From assembly GCF_964340395.1 (NCBI RefSeq), contig NC_135557.1, positions 5,343,716-5,406,215 on the forward strand: a stretch of 62,500 bases of DNA, read 5' to 3'. The notes under the pieces are model-generated. The model had not been told where the DNA came from. It worked only from the letters and a program-made list of their open reading frames with translations, and ran no database searches. This document shows, in pieces, positions 50,341 through 62,500 of the stretch. A program made the translations under genes and the position numbers. The stretch is from Glandiceps talaboti. Its lineage: Eukaryota > Hemichordata > Enteropneusta > Spengelidae. Numbering within the stretch: position 1 is the stretch's first letter; every line of letters starts with the position of its first letter.

Positions 50341-51004
50341 TGAGAATTTGTTCGTCATTATTCGTACGGAAAGGAGCATAGATTGATGACACTCGTACAG
50401 AAACCATTAAATATTTTGTCCAACGATGAAAGAGCTGGAAATATATTTAAGTCATATTTTTAGTTTCATCTTCAGAACATGTGGTATTTCATTACTGACA
50501 CCAGTTAGCATTCTATTTTACCATCGCCGTCAACACTATCACAATTTTGTTCGCAATGATATGAATTCGTGATATCGACTGAATTAGGTATTTATATTTA
50601 TAAAACGCGATAAATGGAACGCCAGATATCATGTGTTCTCTATTGGCTGTTATATTGTATCGTATACGTAGTCAATGTACGGTCTAGTCCTACTCTGGAA
50701 CTAGGGCGATAGGATTGCCATTTGATAATTGGCTACGTCTAGACATCGTCGCATACCTTTCAAAGTACTGACAACTATTTTAGTGGATACCTGATGTACA
50801 TGTCGAATGTTAGCTAATATATATATATATATCTATCTCTATCTGTGTATATGCCAACCTAAAAACTGTATAAAAGGGTGGTGCACATAAAGATATATAG
50901 GGAGACTGTCAGAGATATAAGAAACCCTTACAGTTGGTGAGTGTGACAGGTGAAGACAAAAAATATATTGAGACTCAGACACACACACGTGGATCTATAA
51001 GTGC

Positions 51005-51005
<1 letters not shown>
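50341..51005. other. AT-rich stretch, no gene seen
   Basis: Includes short TA and TCTA runs near 50815-50842. No exon or named repeat. Confidence 0.4.
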
Positions 51006-51035
<30 letters not shown>

Positions 51036-51064
51036 CATACATACATACATACATACATACATAC
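51006..51064 (+). repeat. (CATA)n microsatellite
   Basis: About 14 pure units followed by the direct repeat ACTATATATT...ACTATATATT. Confidence 0.95.
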
Positions 51065-51163
51065 TATATATTACAAATACTATATATTGCGTTTTTATTA
51101 GATATATATCAAGCATTAGGCTATTTCTCGTCAAAACGAACCAATGGCATGAAATGACAGATT

Positions 51164-51323
51164 TTTTTATTTATTTATTTATTCATTCATTCATTCATTC
51201 ATTCATTCATTTATTCATTCATTCATTCATTCATTCATTCATTTATTCATTCATTCATTCATTCATTCATTCATTCATCATTCATTCATTCATTCATTCA
51301 TTCATTCATTCATTCATTCATTT
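51164..51323 (+). repeat. (TTTA)n-(TTCA)n microsatellite
   Basis: Starts with four TTTA units and continues as TTCA with periodic TTTA substitutions (near 51210 and 51241) and a single one-base deletion near 51279. The frame through it reads Ile/His/Ser/Phe repeats and is not a gene. Confidence 0.95.
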
Positions 51324-51544
51324 TCATGTCATTTCATTTATCCTTGGTATATCCTTCTGTAGACAGCCAGACCGAGACTAAAAAAAAGGTCACCAAAGAC
51401 AAAAATACATACAAAACACACCATCAACCGTAAAATAACATACACTGATTTAAATATTAATATGAAATGGTATACTGTAAAAAGTTAAAACTGTTCAAAA
51501 ATTCCTAAAGCCGAGTCAACAGCATTTAAGAATCACATTCACTA

Positions 51545-52084
<540 letters not shown>

Positions 52085-52420
52085 AATGTATATGTTATGT
52101 AGAATTATTGTAGTATATATGCATGATACTAAAAATAACTTTGAACGTAATAAACAAGTAATGCCATATTGAATCATTATTAATATGAGTACGTCTCTAT
52201 AAACATTTTGATTTCAAAAGCTACTGTTTTCCTTAGGCAATGTCTACAGTTGTTGATGTATGTCAGCTTTTTAAATCACGACTTGTCTGTGTTTATGCTT
52301 TGTCTCTATGGAATCTTTCTTTTTCGAACGCTTGTGTTATAATCATTGCACCTGTTGTGTTGGCTAGTGTCTGGTGAATGTTTGTCTTTATTTAGTGTTT
52401 GAATTGCCAAAATGTCTGAA
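52085..52420. other. No gene seen
   Basis: Anonymous AT-rich spacer between two microsatellite blocks. Confidence 0.4.
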
Positions 52421-52868
<448 letters not shown>

Positions 52869-53515
52869 ACAAGGAACCTTGCACACCCCTGTAACATTCG
52901 CTTACCTAGGACAAGGTTGTGCACATAGCTGTACCAGCTCAGTGGAGCCATGGGAACTGTACCAGCTATGTGTACAATATCCCTGTAGCAGCTCTGGCCA
53001 ACACACTGGGTGTAACGTACCTTGATTTGACAGATCAATGTAACATGGATGTGAGAAATAGCAATGCAGCATAGTTTTTTTTACAACATCCATGTACAAG
53101 AGCTTTTACCCACAGGCATGTACCAGCTATGTTAGCATAGCTGTAACATAGGTATTTCTCAGTCATGTACCAGCTACATGTATGTTAGCAAACTGTAACA
53201 GAGGTATTTCCCACGGTCCCATGTACCAGCTATGTGAGCAATGCTAGTCAGATATGAACAAAAGGGTTGCTACAGGGTATTCCGCCATAGCTGTTACATG
53301 TATGTGTACAACTGTGTGCTAGGTGTGCATTACACAGCTATGATACTGGAATGCGCAAAACGATCTTGGCACAGAGGTGGTATTCCACATCCATGCAACA
53401 GGCATATTTTTCACAACCATGTACCAGGGCTGTGGAAAAATATACCCAGTAACGGGGCTTTGAGGCACATAGCTGGTACATAGCTGTGCTCTTCTTCCTA
53501 GCACCAGGATGTGCA
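52869..53515. repeat. Degenerate repeat built on GTACCAGCTATGT words
   Basis: The 9-mer GTACCAGCT occurs at 52931, 52959, 53120, 53167 and 53223 and in reverse complement at 53471, with near-copies elsewhere (for example GTACCAGGGCTG at 53421). It is usually followed by ATGTGAGCA/ATGTTAGCA and CTGTAACA-GGTATTTC. Two well-preserved units of about 47-56 bp lie at 53118-53222. Spacing is irregular, and both orientations are present. Confidence 0.65.
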
Positions 53516-53518
53516 CAT

Positions 53519-53519
53519 C

Positions 53520-53558
<39 letters not shown>

Positions 53559-53562
53559 CTTT
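53519..53562 (+). repeat. (TCTG)n microsatellite with pyrimidine-rich tail
   Basis: About ten TCTG units with one TTTG. The plus strand remains C/T-rich to about 53760. Confidence 0.9.
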
Positions 53563-54552
53563 TCCCTCTCCCTCTCTTTTATACTCTTTCTTTCCATATC
53601 CGTCTGTCTCTGTCCTTAACTTGTCCTTTCCAATATCTTATTACATGTCTCTTTCCACAATCCCATATTTCCCAACTCGATCGCTCTTTCGTCCTTCCCC
53701 TCTCACTTTTTACTTGTTATATATTGTTGTCTTGGTTATCTCCTACTATCCGACAGCCAATTCCCTTCACAAGCTAATAATTTGTATTTTGTTTAAGTTG
53801 CTCTCATTCTATTTGCTATCATGTCAACGTGCGTATATCTAAGGCTTGCTATAAATCAAATTTTCTACAAACTTCAGATCATAAGGTTTATAGTATTACA
53901 ATTTATAGACATGGTGTCTTTGTCTTATGTTAAGTACTTCGTGAGTTGCATGCACAAAGTAACGACACAAACATTTAGCTGTGGTGTGTTTGATAATGAG
54001 TCATTACCGGCGAGCTTGATTCTAACGTTGAACATCAAGGGTTGCTAAGCTTATGTATACGGACACAACTTGTTACATCCACTGAACAAAAGCGTAAAGT
54101 GAAATTTGAATGGAAATAGACTGTTCACATTTTGGGGAAAAAACTGACAGTGTGTGTATGCTTTGTACGAATAGTGATGTCTATGGAGAGTTGGCTTATA
54201 CATGTAATATCGAGGGTTGCTATGTAAAGCCGACACAACTCGACGACTGATCCACCCGCAGAAGTCAATTCGTGTCTGTTTGTCTGAACAAACGACCAGA
54301 CTAAATGAAATGATTCATTCCCTTGTTGTTTATTAGTGCAAAATATAGATGTTGTCTGAGGTCAGAGTACGTCTACACCAGACACAATACACAGTTGGCT
54401 TTGTTCGACATCGTTTACGTCATCGATTCCATTTACCTTTTCCTGACACCAGTAGACTATTAGGATCAAAAATAGTAATATTAATATTAATTACTCTTTT
54501 CAAATTTTTCGCGTTTTTACCCAATATGTTATACTTGCAATAATGGTGTTAT
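53563..54552. other. No gene seen; short diverged duplication
   Basis: AGGGTTGCTA followed by GGACACAACT or CCGACACAACT occurs at about 54037-54070 and 54213-54240, a probable old duplication. No exon was recognised. Confidence 0.4.
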
Positions 54553-54652
54553 GTCTATCTGTCTGTCTGCCTGTCTGTCTGTCTGTGTGTCTGTCTGTTT
54601 ATCTGTGTGTGTGTGTGTCTGTCTGTCTGTGTGTCTGTCTGTCTTTCTGTAC
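54553..54652 (+). repeat. (TCTG)n / (GT)n microsatellite
   Basis: TCTG units with TGTG interruptions and a short (GT)n in the middle. Confidence 0.9.
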
Positions 54653-54903
54653 ATGTAATGTTTATAAATACAGTACGGTTTGACGCACTGCAGTATTGTC
54701 TACTAAATACTTCATAATGTAGATAATACTAACTGCACACCATAATTTTATTGTATCACAGACGTTTGGAGCAAAGGTCACGTGTCTCACTTACAGAGAC
54801 AATGTAGGTTTCAAATTATCATATAAACTTATTGTTTTGTATTTCATATATAATACGAAAAGTAGGGGGGGTTCAGTTGTATTTAATATGTATAAAATAT
54901 ATG

Positions 54904-55418
54904 TGTGTATATGTATGTATGTATGTATGTATACTATGTATGTATGTATGTATGTATGTATGTATGTATGTATGTATGTATGTATGTATGTATGTATGTA
55001 TGAATGATGTATGTATGTATGTATGTATGTATGTATGTATGTATGAATGATGTATGTATGTATGTATGTATGTATGTATGTATGTATGTATGTATGAATG
55101 ATGTATGTATGTATGTATGTATGTATGTATGTATGTATGAATGATGTATGTATGTATGTATGTATGTATGTATGTATGTATGAATGATGTATGTATCATA
55201 TGTATGTATGTACATGTATGTATGTATGTATGCATGTATGTATGATGTATGTATGTATGTATGTATGTATGTATGTATGTATGTATGCATGTATGTTTGT
55301 ATGCATGTATGTATGTATGTATGTATGTATGTATGTATGTATGCATGTATGTATGTATGTATGTATGTATGTATGTATGTATGTATGTATGTATGTATGT
55401 ATGTATGTGTGTATGTAT
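54904..55418 (+). repeat. (ATGT)n array with a ~43-bp higher-order period
   Basis: About 515 bp of ATGT. The phase-breaking word ATGAATGATGT recurs with its GAATG at 55002, 55045, 55096, 55139 and 55182, so the intervals are 43, 51, 43 and 43 bp. This shows amplification of a longer unit made of ATGT repeats plus one marker. The right part has ATGC interruptions instead. Frames of 85-188 codons are repeat translations. Confidence 0.95.
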
Positions 55419-55966
55419 GTGCGCGCGCATTTGTCTGTCCTGCCAACTGAGAGACTGCCAATGTCTGTCTCTGTGTGCCTTTGTCTGTGTTTATATCCAT
55501 GTCTGCCGTTTGAGGTGTAGGTGTGCTCTGGGTTTGTTTGTATTAGTCTTGTGTTTTGTTTGTAATTTTTATTTTGAAATATATTCTGTTTTCCCTCTTA
55601 TTAAATTAATTTTAGTAATGATATTTACATAATTTATGAATATTCATAGAAATGTCATTACAGGAATGTCGATAAATATAGCTTTATACTTTACAGAAAT
55701 TAATCTACAAATATGTATCTAAGTCTGATAGTATTGCTATCTAGTATCTGTTCTTGCAACAATATTGCAATCAATACTTTAAATAAACTATTTTTTATTA
55801 TATGTGCAAATATTAATTGAAAGACTTGTGTTGACATAATTTATGTAATATTATGTAAATTACAGGATTCATATCTTACATTAATTTAATTCATAAAGTA
55901 GAAACAGACGTTAAGCATTCACATTTTGGTTAATAAAAGAAGAAACGTTTTCTATTGCAGTTTCTA
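55419..55966. other. AT-rich stretch, no gene seen
   Basis: Starts T/G-rich next to the microsatellite, then is strongly AT-rich. No exon or named repeat. Confidence 0.4.
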
Positions 55967-56224
55967 TAAGGCATAATAAAAACAATTGTGTTGTTACAAT
56001 TATGCTCAATTTTAGAATAGGTTGGGTAGATAGATTTTTTATTTTATTTCATTGTGGGTTTTTTTCCGTGTGACTGTCTAGTTCAGGTTTTCCAAATGGT
56101 CCATGCGTTGTTTATTTCTTCCTATTAGATGTACAACCATTACAGATTAGAATAGTTTTACTTTGTATTCTTAATTTGATGTCAGTTTCCGCAACCATTA
56201 TTTCTCGTGAGACTTCACAACTTT
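55967..56224 (+). mobile_element. MITE-like element, copy 6, 3'-truncated
   Basis: Starts AAGGCATAATAAAAACAATTG and contains GCTCAATTTTAGAATAGG, GTCTAGTTCAGGTTTTCC, AGATGTACAACCATTACAGATT and CGTGAGACTTCACAAC, then diverges. It lacks about 20 bp around TGTTTTCC and the whole right third, including the terminal repeat. Confidence 0.8.
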
Positions 56225-56726
56225 GTACTTCACGTCTTGAACATACACTTGATTTGGTACTCTTTCAGATTACGAAAAGTTAAAATTATTTCTGCTTCAA
56301 GGTAGTTGTTAGAAACACAGCGAAATATTCAGAAAGTACCTTCTTTAAATGAAAAGACAACTCGTATATTATAGATTTATTTAAGAATATAGTTTACTTA
56401 TGACACTGTATTTTGTACATATTTATTTAAATCCTGTAATTTTCTATACATTTATGTTTAATGTGACAAACAAGTCAATTGGACTGGAAGGCTTGCCATT
56501 TATTTAATTTTTTTTTAGTTGAGAACGTAGCCTATTGATATGAAATACCTTATGTCATTCAAATAAATTACTTACTCCCAGATTGTTATTAAACTGAATT
56601 CTAATTTTTATAGTTTTATTTTTAGAGTCGACGGTAATTCATAAATAGCTCGTACAATATGAAATAAGTTATTAAAAAACTCAACTCCCCAATAAAACTC
56701 ATTGAATTTCTAGTATTGAGTATATC
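56225..56726. other. AT-rich stretch preceding the satellite
   Basis: No recognised feature. The satellite starts abruptly after GAGTATATC. Confidence 0.45.
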
Positions 56727-57415
56727 AAAACAAGCAGACTACCCCTTAGGATACCTAAAACAAGCAAACTACCCCTTAGGATAGCTAAAATAAACAGACT
56801 ACCCCTTAGGATAGCTAAAAAAAGACTACCCCTTAGGATACCTAAAACAAGCAAAGGATACCTAAAACTAGCAGACTACCCCTTAGGATAGCTAAAACAA
56901 GCAGATTACCCCTTAGGATAGCTAAAAAAAGCAGACTACCCCTTAGGATACCTAAAACAAGCAGACTAACCCTTAGGATAGCTAAAATAAACAGACTATC
57001 CCTTAGGATAGCTAAAATAAACAGACTACCCCTTACAATACCTAAAACAAGCAAAGGATACCTAAAACAAGCAGACTACCCCTTAGGATAGCTAAAACAA
57101 GCACACTACCCCTTAGGATACCTAAAACAAGCAAACTACCCCTTAGGATACCTAAAACAAGCAGACTACCCCTTAGGATATCTAAAACAAGCAGACTACC
57201 CCTTAGGATACCTAAAACAAGCAGACTACCCCTTAGGATACCTAAAAAAACAGACTACCCCTAAGGATATCTAAAACAAGCAGACTACCCCTTAGGATAC
57301 CTAAAAAAGCAGACTACCCCTTAGGATATCTAAAACAAGCAGACTGACCCTTAGGATATCTAAAACAAGCAGATTACCCCCTTAGGATACCTAAAACAAG
57401 CAAAGGATGCCTAAA
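56727..57415 (+). repeat. Satellite domain 1: 30-bp monomers
   Basis: About 22 units of the type CAGACTACCCCTTAGGATAC plus CTAAAACAAG. Variants include GATAGC, GATATC, AAATAAACAG and truncated monomers in which GACTACCCCTTAG is lost (CAAGCAAAGGATACC), at about 56850, 57050 and 57400. Because 30 is a multiple of three, the minus strand stays open for 70 codons as a hydrophobic ten-residue repeat (LVLGILRGSL-type); this follows from the period and is not evidence of a protein. Confidence 0.97.
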
Positions 57416-60400
57416 ACAAACACTACCCCAGAATACCTAAAACAGGCCACAATACCCCAGGATATCTAAAACAGGCCACACTAGCCCAGGATACCTAAAA
57501 CAGGCTACACTACCCCAGGATACCTAAAAAAAGGCTACACTACCCCAGGATATCTAAAACAAACAACACTACCCCATGATACCTAAAGCAGGCCACACTA
57601 CCCCAGGATACCTAAAACAGACCACACTACCCCAGGATACCTAAAACAGGCCACACTATCCCAGGATACCTAAAACAGACCACACTACCCTAGGATACCT
57701 AAAACAGGCCACACTACCCCAGGATACCTAAAACAGGCCACACTACCCCAGGATACCTAAAACAAACCACATTACCCCAGGATACCTAAAACAGGCCACA
57801 CTATCCCAGGATACCTAAAACAGACCACACTACCCCAGGATATCTAAAACAGGCCACACTACCCCAGGATACCTAAAACAAACCAGATTACCCCAGGATA
57901 CCTAAAACAGGCCACACTACCCCAGGATACCTAAAACAGACCACACTACCCCAGGATATCTAAAACAGGCCACACTACCCCAGGATACCTAAAACAGGCC
58001 ATACTATCCCAGGATACCTAAAACAGGCCACAATACCCCAGGATACCTAAAACAGGCCACACTACCCCGAGATATCTAAAACAGGCCATACTACCCCAGG
58101 ATACCTAAAACAGGCCACATTACCCCAGGATACCTAAAACAGACCACACTACCCCAGGATACCTAAAACAGACCACACTACCCCAGGATACCTAAAACAG
58201 ACCACACTACATCGGGATATCTAAAACAGGCCATACTACCCCAGGATACCTAAAACAGGCCACAATACCCCAGGATACCTAAAACAGGCCACACTACCCC
58301 AGGATACCTAAAACAGGCCATACTACCGCAGGATACCTAAAACAGGCCACACTATCCCAGGATACCTAAAACAGGCCACACTACCCCAGGATACTTAAAA
58401 CAAGCCACACTTCCCCAGGATATCTAAAACAGGCCACACTACCGCAGGATACCTAAAACATGCCAAACTACCCCAGGATACCTAAAACAGGCCACACTAC
58501 CCCAGGATACTTAAAACAGGCCAAACTATCCCAGGATACCTAAAACAAGCCACACTTCCCCAGGATACTTAAAACAGGCCAAACTACCCAGGATATCTAA
58601 AACAGGCCATACTATCCCAGGATACCTAAAACAGGCCACACTACCCCAGGATACCTAAAACAGGCCATACTACCCCAGGATACCTAAAACAGGCCACACT
58701 ACCCCAGGATACCTAAAACAAACCACACTACCCCAGGATATCTAAAACAGGCCACACTACCCCAGGATACCTAAAACAAATCACATTACCCCAGGATACC
58801 TAAAACAGGCCACACTACCCCAGGATACCTAAATCAGGCCACACAACCCAAGGATACCTAAAACAGGCCATACTACCCCAGGATACCTAAAACAGGCTAC
58901 ACTACCCTAGGATATCTAAAACAAACCACACTACCCCAGGATATCTAAAACAGGCCATACTACACCAGGATACCTAAAACAGGCCACACTACCCCAGGAT
59001 ACCTAAAACAGGCCATACTACCCCAGGATACCTAAAACAGGCCACACTAACACAGGATACCTAAAACAGGCCACACTACCTCAGGATATCTAAAACAGGC
59101 CATACTACCCCAGGATATCTAAAACAGGCCATACTACCCCAGGATACCTAAAACAGGCCACACTACCCCAGGATATCTAAAACAGGCCACACTACCCCAG
59201 GATACCTAAAACAGGCCAAACTACCCAGGATATCTAAAACAAACCACACTACCCCAGGATACCTAAAAAAGGGATACACTAACACAGGATATCTAAAACA
59301 GGCCACACTACCCCAGGATACCTAAAACAGACCATACTACCCCAGGATACCTAAAACAGGCCACATTACCCCCAGGATACCTAAAACAGGCTACACTGCC
59401 ACAGGATACCTAAAACAGGCCACACTACCCCAGGATACCTAAAACAGGCCACACTACCCCAGGATACCTAAAACAGGCTACACTAACACGCCACACTACC
59501 ACGGGATACCTAAAACAGGACATACTACCCCAGGATACCTAAAACTGGCCATACTACCCCAGGATACCTAAAACAGGCCACACTACCCCAGGATACCTAA
59601 AACAGGCCACACTACCCCAGGATACCTAAAACAGGCCAAACTACCCAGGATATCTAAAACAGGCCATACTACCACAGGATACCTAAAACAGGCCATACTA
59701 CCCCAGGATATCTAAAACAAACCACACTACCCCAGGATACCTAAAACATGCCATACTACCCCAATGATACCTAAAAAAGGGCTACACTACCCCAGGATAC
59801 TTAAAACAGGCCACACTACCCCAGGATACCTAAAACAGGCCACACTAACCCAGGATACCTAAAACAGGCCACACTACCCCAGGATATCTAAAACAGGCCA
59901 TACTACCCCAGGATACCTAAAACAGGCCACACTACCCCAGGATATCTAAAACAGGCCACACTACCCCGGGATACCTAAAACAGGCCAAACTACCCAGGAT
60001 ATCTAAAACAGGCCATACTACTACAGGATACTTAAAACAGGCCATACTACCCCAGGATATCTAAAACAAACCACACTACCCCAGGATACCTAAAACAAAC
60101 CACACTATCCCAGGATACCTAAAACAGGCCATACTATCCCAGGATACCTAAAACAGGCGATACCACCACAGGATACCAAAATCAAACCATACTACCCCAG
60201 GATACCTAAAAAAGGGCTACACTACCCCCAGGATATCTAAAACAGACCACACTACCCCAGGATACCTAAAACAGGCCACACTACCCCAGGATACCTAAAA
60301 CAGGCCAAACTACCCAGGATATCTAAAACAGGCCATACTACCACAGGATACCTAAAACAGGCCATACTACCCCAGGATATCTAAAACAAACCACACTACC

Positions 60401-62500
60401 CCAGGATACCTAACACAAACCACACTACCCCAGGATACCTTAAAAAGGGCTACACTAACACAGGATATCTAAAACAGGCCATACCACCACAGGATACCAA
60501 AATCAAATCATACTACCCCAGGATACCTAAAAAAAGGGCTACACTACCCCCAGGATATCTAAAACAGACCACACTACCCCAGGATACCTAAAACAGGCCA
60601 TACTACCCAAGGATACCTAAAACAGGCCATACTACCCCAGGATACCTAAAACAGGCCACATTACCCCAGGATACCTAAAACAGGCCACATTACCCCCAGG
60701 ATACCTAAAACAGGCTACACTGCCACAGGATACCTAAAACAGTCCACACTACCCCAGGATACCTAAAACAGGCCACACTACCCCAGGATACCTAAAACAG
60801 GCTACACTAACACAGGATATCTAAAACAGGCCACACTACCACAGTATACCTAAAACAGGCCACATTACCCTAGGATACCTAAAACAGGCCACATTACCCC
60901 CAGGATTTCTAAAACAGGCTACACTACCACAGGATACCTAAAACAGGCCACACTACCCCAGGATACCTAAAACAGGCCACACTACCCCAGGATACCTAAA
61001 ACAGGCTACACTACCACAGAATACCTAAAACAGGCCACACTACCCCAGGATACCTAAAACAGGCTACACTACCACAGGATATCTAAAACAGGCCACACTA
61101 CCACAGGATACCTAAAACAGGCCATACTACCACAGGATACCTAAAACAGGCCACACTACCACAGGATACCTAAAACAGGCCACACTACCACGGGATACCT
61201 AAAACAGGCCAGACTACCCCAGGATACCTAAAACAGGCCATACTACCCCAGGATACCTATAACAGGCCACACTACCCCAGGATACCTAATACAAACCACA
61301 CTACCCCAGGATACCTATAACAGGCCACACTACCCCAGGATACCTAAAACCAACCACACTACCCCAGGATACCTAAAACAAACCACACTACCCCAGGATA
61401 CCTAAAACAAACCACACTACCCCAGGATACCTATAACAGGCCACACTACCCCAGGATACCTAAAACAAACCACACTACCCCAGGATACCTAAAACAGGCC
61501 ATACTACCCCAGGATACCTAAAACAGGCCACACTACCCCAGGATACCTAAAAGAAACCACACTACCCCAGGATACCTAAAACAAACCACACTACCCCAGG
61601 ATACCTATAACAGGCCACACTACCCCAGGATACCTAAAACAAACCACACTACCCCAGGATACCTAAAACAGGCCATACTACCCCAGGATACCTAAAACAA
61701 GCCACACTACCCCAGGATACCTAAAACAGGCCACACTACCCCAGGATATCTAAAACAAACCACAGTACCCCAGGATATCTAAAACAAACCACAGTACCCC
61801 AGGATACTTAAAACAGGCCACACTACCCCAGGATAACTATAACAGGCCATACTACCCCAGGATACCTATAACAGGCCATACTACCCCAGGATACCTAAAA
61901 CAGGCCATACTACCCCACGATACCTATAACAGGCCATACTACCCCAGGATACCTATAACAGGCCATACTATCCCAGGATATCTAAAACAGGCCATACTAC
62001 CCCAGGATACCTAAAACAGGCCATACTACCCCAGGATACCTATAACAGGCCATACTACCCCAGGATACCTAAAACAGGCCATACTACCCCAGGATATCTA
62101 AAACAGGCTACACTACCCCAGGATACCTAAAACAGGCCACACTACCCCAGGATACCTAAAACAGGCCATACTATCCCAGGATACCTAAAACAGGCCATAC
62201 TACCCCAGGATACCTAAAACAGGCCATACTACCCCAGGATATCTGAAACAGGCTACACTACCCCAGGATATCTAAAACAAACCACACTACCCCAGGATAC
62301 CTATAACAGGCCACACTATCCCAGGATACTTAAAACAGGCCACACTACCCCAGGATACTTAAAACAGGCCACACTATCCCAGGATACCTATAACAGGCCA
62401 CACTACCCCAGGATATCTAAAACGGGCCACACTATTCCAGTATACCTATAACAGGCCACACTACCCCAGGATATCTAAAACAGGCCATACTACCCCAGGA
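57416..62500 (+). repeat. Satellite domain 2: 29-bp monomers, runs off the window
   Basis: Roughly 175 units of CCACACTACCCCAGGATACC plus TAAAACAGG, one base shorter than domain 1 (CCCCAGG against CCCCTTAGG). Common variants are CCATACTACC, AAACCACACTACC, GATATCTAAAAC, GGCTACACTA, and CCTATAACAGG, which is concentrated right of about 61250. A 28-bp unit with CTACCCAGG recurs, and 59.6-60.6 kb shows blocks repeated at about 320-350 bp. The array is incomplete at the right edge. Confidence 0.97.

Noticed and set aside
54873-55632. Frames of 85-188 codons
   Set aside because: Translations of ATGT repeats and their higher-order units.
56842-57054. Minus-strand 70-codon hydrophobic repeat protein
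   Set aside because: The 30-bp satellite period keeps one frame open by arithmetic. The frame is lost as soon as the 29-bp monomers begin.
57416-62500. Telomeric repeat
   Set aside because: CCTTAGG and CCCCAGG words occur, but there is no TTAGGG-type 6-bp periodicity.

Overview
This is AT-rich nuclear DNA from a multicellular animal. The support is indirect: very dense di- and tetranucleotide microsatellites, dispersed short transposon relics with inverted termini, a decayed Penelope-like endonuclease end, a 29/30-bp satellite, and no long open reading frame outside low-complexity DNA. A marine invertebrate (for example a mollusc or another lophotrochozoan, or a basal deuterostome) would fit, but no feature fixes the species. 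I see no bacterial, organellar or viral gene organisation, no rRNA or tRNA gene and no CRISPR array.

Layout. From 1 to 13 kb the sequence is anonymous and AT-rich, cut by long (GA)n, (GACA)n and (ATGT)n arrays; a broken Penelope-like C-terminal endonuclease fragment lies near 8.7-8.9 kb. From 13 to 17 kb there is a 50-bp three-copy repeat, a mosaic of successive tetranucleotide arrays and a long (CATA)n block. From 17 to 24 kb three copies of a ~360-380 bp inverted-terminal (MITE-like) element alternate with a TAATTA-rich island and a diverged ~770-bp tandem duplication. From 24 to 50 kb the sequence is lower in repeats. It holds eight TGACGTCA sites (counting one at 18.5 kb), scattered E2F-like and YY1-like motifs, imperfect hairpins at 28.5 and 47.7 kb, a 36-bp minisatellite, a cryptic ~42-bp repeat and two further dispersed repeat families. 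Its best, still weak, candidates for exons lie at 45.6-46.5 kb. From 51 to 56 kb come microsatellite mosaics and two more MITE copies, one of which runs directly into a (GA)n array. From 56.7 kb to the window end a satellite fills the sequence: first a 30-bp monomer domain, then about 5 kb of a related 29-bp monomer with local higher-order structure. It is not closed at the right edge.

No complete protein-coding gene can be supported. The window is best read as intergenic, intronic or pericentromeric-type DNA. Its information lies in repeat families, how they arose, and possible regulatory motifs. Most stop-free stretches are translations of microsatellites and are not genes. All exon and hairpin-RNA proposals are hypotheses from sequence pattern alone.
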